A DNA stretch of 35,228 nucleotides, taken from the NCBI GenBank assembly GCA_000934455.1, contig KN887449.1:55123-90350 (forward strand), in the 5' to 3' direction. Made by a program: the position numbers and the translations under genes. Shown here one piece after another: positions 31,701 to 35,228 of the stretch (position 1 is the first letter of the stretch; every line of letters starts with the position of its first letter). The notes under the pieces are model-generated. The model saw only the letters and a program-made list of their open reading frames with translations. It made no database searches and was not told the DNA's origin. Source of the DNA: Apostichopus parvimensis. Taxonomy: Eukaryota; Echinodermata; Holothuroidea; Aspidochirotida; Stichopodidae.

Positions 31701-32339
31701 CCAGGGAGAAAATTTAAAGACGGTCTTTTCAATCTAGCAACGGGGTTTTGAAAGTCTTAAAACATCTTTGGATGTTTATCCGATTAGTAAATAATACTTG
31801 GTGAGCTTCTGGACATTTACGGTGGTTGATTGCTATTTCGCGATTTATGATGAAGCTCTCTTTTCTTTACACAGGTGGAAGGATCTGTATTAAGATGTGT
31901 AAATTCAGTGGCAAGTTCAAATTACAGTCACTTTGGGGTTACATGACAAAATATGAATAAAGCTCAGAGCTACCAAACTCCTAAACATGATGATGTTGGT
32001 CCTACAGCCACTGAGAGCAAAGAGTACAGTCTACATATGGATGCAGTAGTGGTATGGAGAAAAGGGATGGTTGAGTAAAGAGAGATGGAACATCCCTTTC
32101 TCTCCCCCCCCTCCTACCACCTGTGGCACATCATAAATTTGTAATTCCTCTTTAAAATTCTTGCGACATGTTTCCTGAAAAGTTAACTTTGCTAGTACAG
32201 GTCACCTCAGTCTGTAGTTGACTCGGTCTACCAATGTCGCCTCCAGTCGAAGTTAGACACGGTTTGAAGTGACTGTAGACAGTCTTATAAACAGGTGGTA
32301 CTGGTAGACTGAGACTACCTAAGCTAAATACTAATCGTT

Positions 32340-32578
32340 ATCAGAATTCTTTCGTTCCTCTTGTAATTAAACTTTACAATAGCAACTTAAGTCATTAGTC
32401 CTCACATTGTGTATGTTTACTGTTTTCTCATTTTTTAATCCGATCTTACCGTCTCATTACTATTATCTGTATACGTGTTCTAAGATTCATATGTTTTTGT
32501 ATTTTTTATGACTGGTGCGGATACCACAATTTCCTTGTATGGAGTAATAAAGTTTGACTTTACTTTACTTTATGGTTG
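32340..32578 (+). mobile_element. Probable LINE 3' end
   Basis: The + strand ends ataccacaatttccttgtat, ggagtaataaagtttgac, then tttactttactttatgg, a short tandem tail. A terminal AATAAAGTTTGA-type string followed by a simple repeat is typical of CR1/L2-like LINE 3' ends, and the copy would be heavily 5' truncated. The call is based on overall look, not on an aligned family. Confidence 0.45.
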
Positions 32579-33092
32579 AACGAGTTATTGTGGTTTTCAT
32601 GTTCGTAATGTCTTCTGGCAACAAAGTGTAAATCGTGCCCATTTCTCTACTGGCAGACAACTAAATCCACTAGCATCTAGCAAGTAAACAAGCCTGAACT
32701 TTGAGACCTGATCTTCTAGTTGCCCCTATCACTCAATAAATGTATAGTGCAAACTTGGGTTCAACTTTATGATGGCCACACGAAGAAAACTTAAAACACT
32801 GGTTTCTCACAAATTTAACCTCTATTGACGTTTACAGACGTCTTTGACCTCGAAAAACATTAACATGGTTCTTGTACACACTGTAAGGTTCTTCCACACA
32901 GCAAAGTATGAAGTTCTTCTTTATCAAAGCTTTGCCTGTTTAATATTATCTGTGTTTGCAAGGTTCTTCAGACTTTGACCTTTCTTTTTATCATCAGAAA
33001 TCACGATGACCTTTACAAAAAAAAAAATCATTTAGGGTTGTCGTTCTCAATACCGTGGTTCCACATATCGAGTTTAAAGTTCAACCATGAGT

Positions 33093-33360
33093 GTTTAGGA
33101 GTGTTAGCTCATTGGTTAATGCCGGTGCCTTTCAATCATAAGGTCCCTGGTTCGAGTCACTCCAAAATTAATGTATGTCATCCAGTTACAGAGTTGTTGA
33201 CAATTAAAAATTCATACTCATGGACGTTAAATATGAATCTAAGCGACTGACTTCAGTCAGCATGCGGCTTTGATAAGCCAATGAGGTTTCTTCGCGAGTT
33301 CCTGCTTGCAGGAGGATCTAAAATACATACATACACCCAAACATGCATACATACATACCA
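33093..33360 (+). mobile_element. tRNA-derived SINE with CATA-repeat tail
   Basis: A pol III A box (ttagctcattgg, 33104-33115) and B box (ggttcgagtca, 33149-33159) are correctly spaced. A body follows, and the copy ends in a catacatacat repeat (about 33325-33358). It is a tRNA-headed SINE inserted in the intron antisense to PLCG. The source tRNA and SINE family are not named here. Confidence 0.75.
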
Positions 33361-33599
33361 TCGTTTACTGTTTGGGTTATGGTGTCTAGAAGCCAAGGTG
33401 TCACACACAAACACACATGCACATACAAGCACCCCACACCGTTACCATCCCATAGATTGCTTTATTGTTGTCAGCGAGGGAAAAAATTCATAGCCTATAA
33501 ATCAATTGCTACTTCTGGTCACCCGATGTGTTAATGGACATGACAAGGTGGGCTTCTTGTACAAGCTACGGCTTCCAAGCCCTTCCACCATTTTCTCTC

Positions 33600-33725
33600 C
33601 GTAATTTCCTTTATCTTTCTTTTATATGATTTATTACTTATTATTTTCTTTGCATGGTATTGTCTTCACCGTCTTATTATTATAAAAACATTGTGAGGAA
33701 ATGGAAAAAATAAATGAAATGAAAG
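33600..33725 (+). mobile_element. Probable retroposon 3' tail
   Basis: The stretch containing tttgcatggtattgtcttca and acattgtgaggaaatgg ends in aaaaaataaatgaaatgaaa, an AATAAA followed by an ATGAA simple tail as in RTE-like elements. It is a 5'-truncated fragment of uncertain family, lying about 50 nt from the splice donor of the 33.8-kb exon. Confidence 0.4.
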
Positions 33726-33779
33726 TATAACATCAGTCTAGAAAATTGTGTGAGCACTGACTGAGCAGCGAGTTCTTAC

Positions 33780-33831
33780 CTTCTGTTCCGATGCTAGGAA
33801 TCGCATGAAATGTGTAAGAGTGACACGATTT
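33780..33831 (-). CDS. PLCG1: PLCG exon (EF-hand region), codons 1-17
   Basis: This 52-nt exon is the most 5' exon seen. It begins with one base completing a codon from an upstream exon, then reads NRVTLTHFMRFLASEQK. That matches the vertebrate PLCG EF-hand segment with the pattern CRVSLPEFQQFL. The acceptor is a long T-rich tract ending in CAG, and the donor is G|GTAAGA. It ends in phase 0. The preceding exon, encoding the earlier EF hands, is not found in the 1.4 kb to the right and must lie outside. Confidence 0.85.
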
Positions 33832-35228
33832 CTGAAAAAAATGAAAAAAATGAAAATTAAACAGAACACAAAAATAATGAACCAAAAGGGGGAATAAAAC
33901 GCATCCCTCCCCAGGGAATACTGCAGTGTTCAAATTATGTGTAGCAGTTTGGAAATCTCTGATCTTTGTCTGTTATAAAAATACAACAGTTCCTTTACAC
34001 CAAAAACTGCTATGCATCTTTGCAATTGTCTAGTAAATTTTGGATAGTATTGTGCTACGCTGTACCAGTCAAAGTTATTCTGTTAAATTAATACTGTCTA
34101 GTCTGTCTGCATCAAATTCATCCAATTATATCACATCTACCTAGACCACAAAAAGCGATTAAATTTGAAGGATTGCAACCCATCGGATTCCTCCTCTTTC
34201 CTGGTTCAGCAAACCTAAATCAATGTTTTTTTATGTCATTCTATACGACTGTATTTTGAGTTTTGCGTGCGAAGTTACATAATCCCGACCAAACCGCATC
34301 ATAAAAACTCAGAATTTGATACCTTGATCTGAATCCAATTATTAAGATATCTAAACAGTCTTAACCAACAGAATTCTCCTGATTAGCAATTTTGTTTAAC
34401 CTTTTGCTCCAGCACAGGAAATATTGCATCCCACAACTTTTCAAATAATGCTTGGATTGTTGGATTTGCAAGCCTTTCAAGTTTATGGGGTTATGCTAAT
34501 GTTACTTGTTCCTGATGCAATTTTGGGAGGGTATTTTCCAGTTTCTGACAAATCCAATCATTTTATGACAAATCCAACATGAAATGTCTTGTACTGTCAC
34601 TTTAATAAGTATTGTATCCAAAATATGAGGAATATTTGGCTTGTTATTGCAACAAATACAATCAAAAATTTATAGGGAACTTTGTGTTTTTTTCCCTTTT
34701 TTTTCTGGAATCAGTCAGAATATGATGCATGGACAACTGCATTTACACATTCTACTGACTCCTGACGACATCCCTACAAAACAGATGGCAGCATGCTACC
34801 CACAATCTCTATGGCCTAATGCCACATCCCCCACAGAGATTATGCCCTAATACCACCCCTCAAAACCTATGGGCTCACACTACCTTTCAAATCATAAGGC
34901 CTCATGCTACCCCACAACTTCTACAGCCTCAGATCAGTAACACCTCAACCCTCACACCATATGCCACCCCCTTAAACTTTAACATCTCATGCAACCCCTC
35001 AAATCCTATAGCCTCTTCTTGACCACCCTCAAATCTTTAGCCCTCATGACACCCCTGAAATCCTATGGCATAATGCTATCCCTTAAACCCTATGGCCTCA
35101 TTTTATCCCTCAGACCCAGTGGCCTCATGCAACTCCTCAAATCCTCTGGCCTAATGCCATCCCTCGCACACTACAGCCTCATGTAACTCCTGAAATCCTC
35201 TGGCCTATAATGCTATCCCCCGCACACT
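33832..35228 (-). other. Upstream intron sequence to window edge
   Basis: The 1,397 nt upstream of the first visible exon hold no exon that continues the EF-hand reading frame. The last 440 nt are a degenerate tandem array; the rest is AT-rich and unrecognised. Confidence 0.8.
34785..35228. repeat. Degenerate ~28-bp minisatellite reaching window edge
   Basis: Loose tandem copies of a unit near ctcaaatcctatggcctcat plus gctaccc repeat roughly every 25-30 nt. Variants include ctctggcctaatgccatc and tacagcctcatgtaact. About 15 units are visible and the array continues beyond the window. It is open in a + frame only because of its repeat structure. Confidence 0.85.

Larger units (their letters stand above)
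28759..33779 (-). other. 5.0-kb intron between EF-hand exons
   Basis: The intron holds C/G tracts (about 29000, 29645, 32104), an imperfect hairpin (32213-32319), a LINE 3' end (about 32340-32578), a SINE (about 33093-33360) and another retroposon tail (about 33600-33725). From 29700 to 32100 nothing beyond AT-rich unique sequence is recognised. Confidence 0.8.
1..33831 (-). other. PLCG1: Phospholipase C gamma gene span (22 exons visible, both ends cut)
   Basis: The gene encodes the receptor-coupled phosphoinositide phospholipase that cleaves PIP2 into IP3 and diacylglycerol at the plasma membrane after tyrosine-kinase activation. The visible domain order is EF-hand, X box, half PH, N-SH2, C-SH2, tyrosine linker, SH3, half PH, Y box and start of C2. 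The two SH2 domains and SH3 inserted inside a split PH domain occur only in PLC-gamma. Twenty-two exons total 2,650 nt and read as 883 codons with no frame break, which strongly supports the model. The missing parts are the N-terminal PH and first EF hands (right of the window) and most of C2 plus the tail (left of it). No promoter, start codon, stop codon or polyadenylation site of this gene is inside. Whether it is the only PLCG copy in the genome cannot be seen here. Confidence 0.95.

Overview
The window is animal (metazoan) genomic DNA: one large, intron-rich gene on the minus strand, surrounded by AT-rich, repeat-laden intron sequence. No bacterial-type operons or long intact ORFs occur. 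The gene is phospholipase C gamma (PLCG1-type). I reassembled 22 coding exons (2,650 nt; 883 complete codons, numbered 1-883 below from the first whole codon in the window). All junctions are GT-AG and all phases join without a frame break. Both gene ends lie outside: the N-terminal PH domain and first EF-hand region are beyond the right edge, and most of the C2 domain and the C-terminus are beyond the left edge. The organism is probably an invertebrate deuterostome (an echinoderm would fit). I infer this only from the diverged single PLCG-like sequence, the tRNA-derived SINE and LINE tails, and the many C/G homopolymer runs; the species cannot be fixed from sequence alone.

Layout in transcript order (right to left): 35228-33832 is intron with a degenerate minisatellite at the edge. 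EF-hand exons lie at 33.8 and 28.7 kb, followed by the X catalytic half at 27.4-17.7 kb, interrupted by a 7.7-kb intron. The first half of the split PH domain is at 15.9-15.0 kb, the N-SH2 domain at 14.2-13.5 kb, and the C-SH2 at 11.8-11.35 kb. The regulatory tyrosine linker is at 10.7 kb and a 21-nt microexon at 9.85 kb. The SH3 domain is at 9.5-8.2 kb, the second half of the split PH at 8.3-7.3 kb, the Y catalytic half at 3.2-1.15 kb, and the start of C2 at 105-1.

The catalytic residues (both histidines, spaced 45 residues as in mammals, the acidic Ca-binding positions, and the Y-box Arg/Ser positions) and both SH2 phosphotyrosine-binding arginines are present, so the gene looks functional. 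The SH3 domain is unusual: two aromatic positions of its peptide-binding surface are replaced.

The introns hold a 61-bp minisatellite with a three-unit higher-order pattern, a 23-bp minisatellite, a ~125-bp tandem array, a ~170-bp tandem duplication, and a foldback (MITE-like) element with nested inverted repeats. They also hold a SINE, C-terminal relics of at least two non-LTR retrotransposons in opposite orientations, and a set of decoy splice-donor motifs derived from the true donor of the N-SH2 exon. I saw no second protein-coding gene, intact tRNA, rRNA, CRISPR array or novel multi-gene system.
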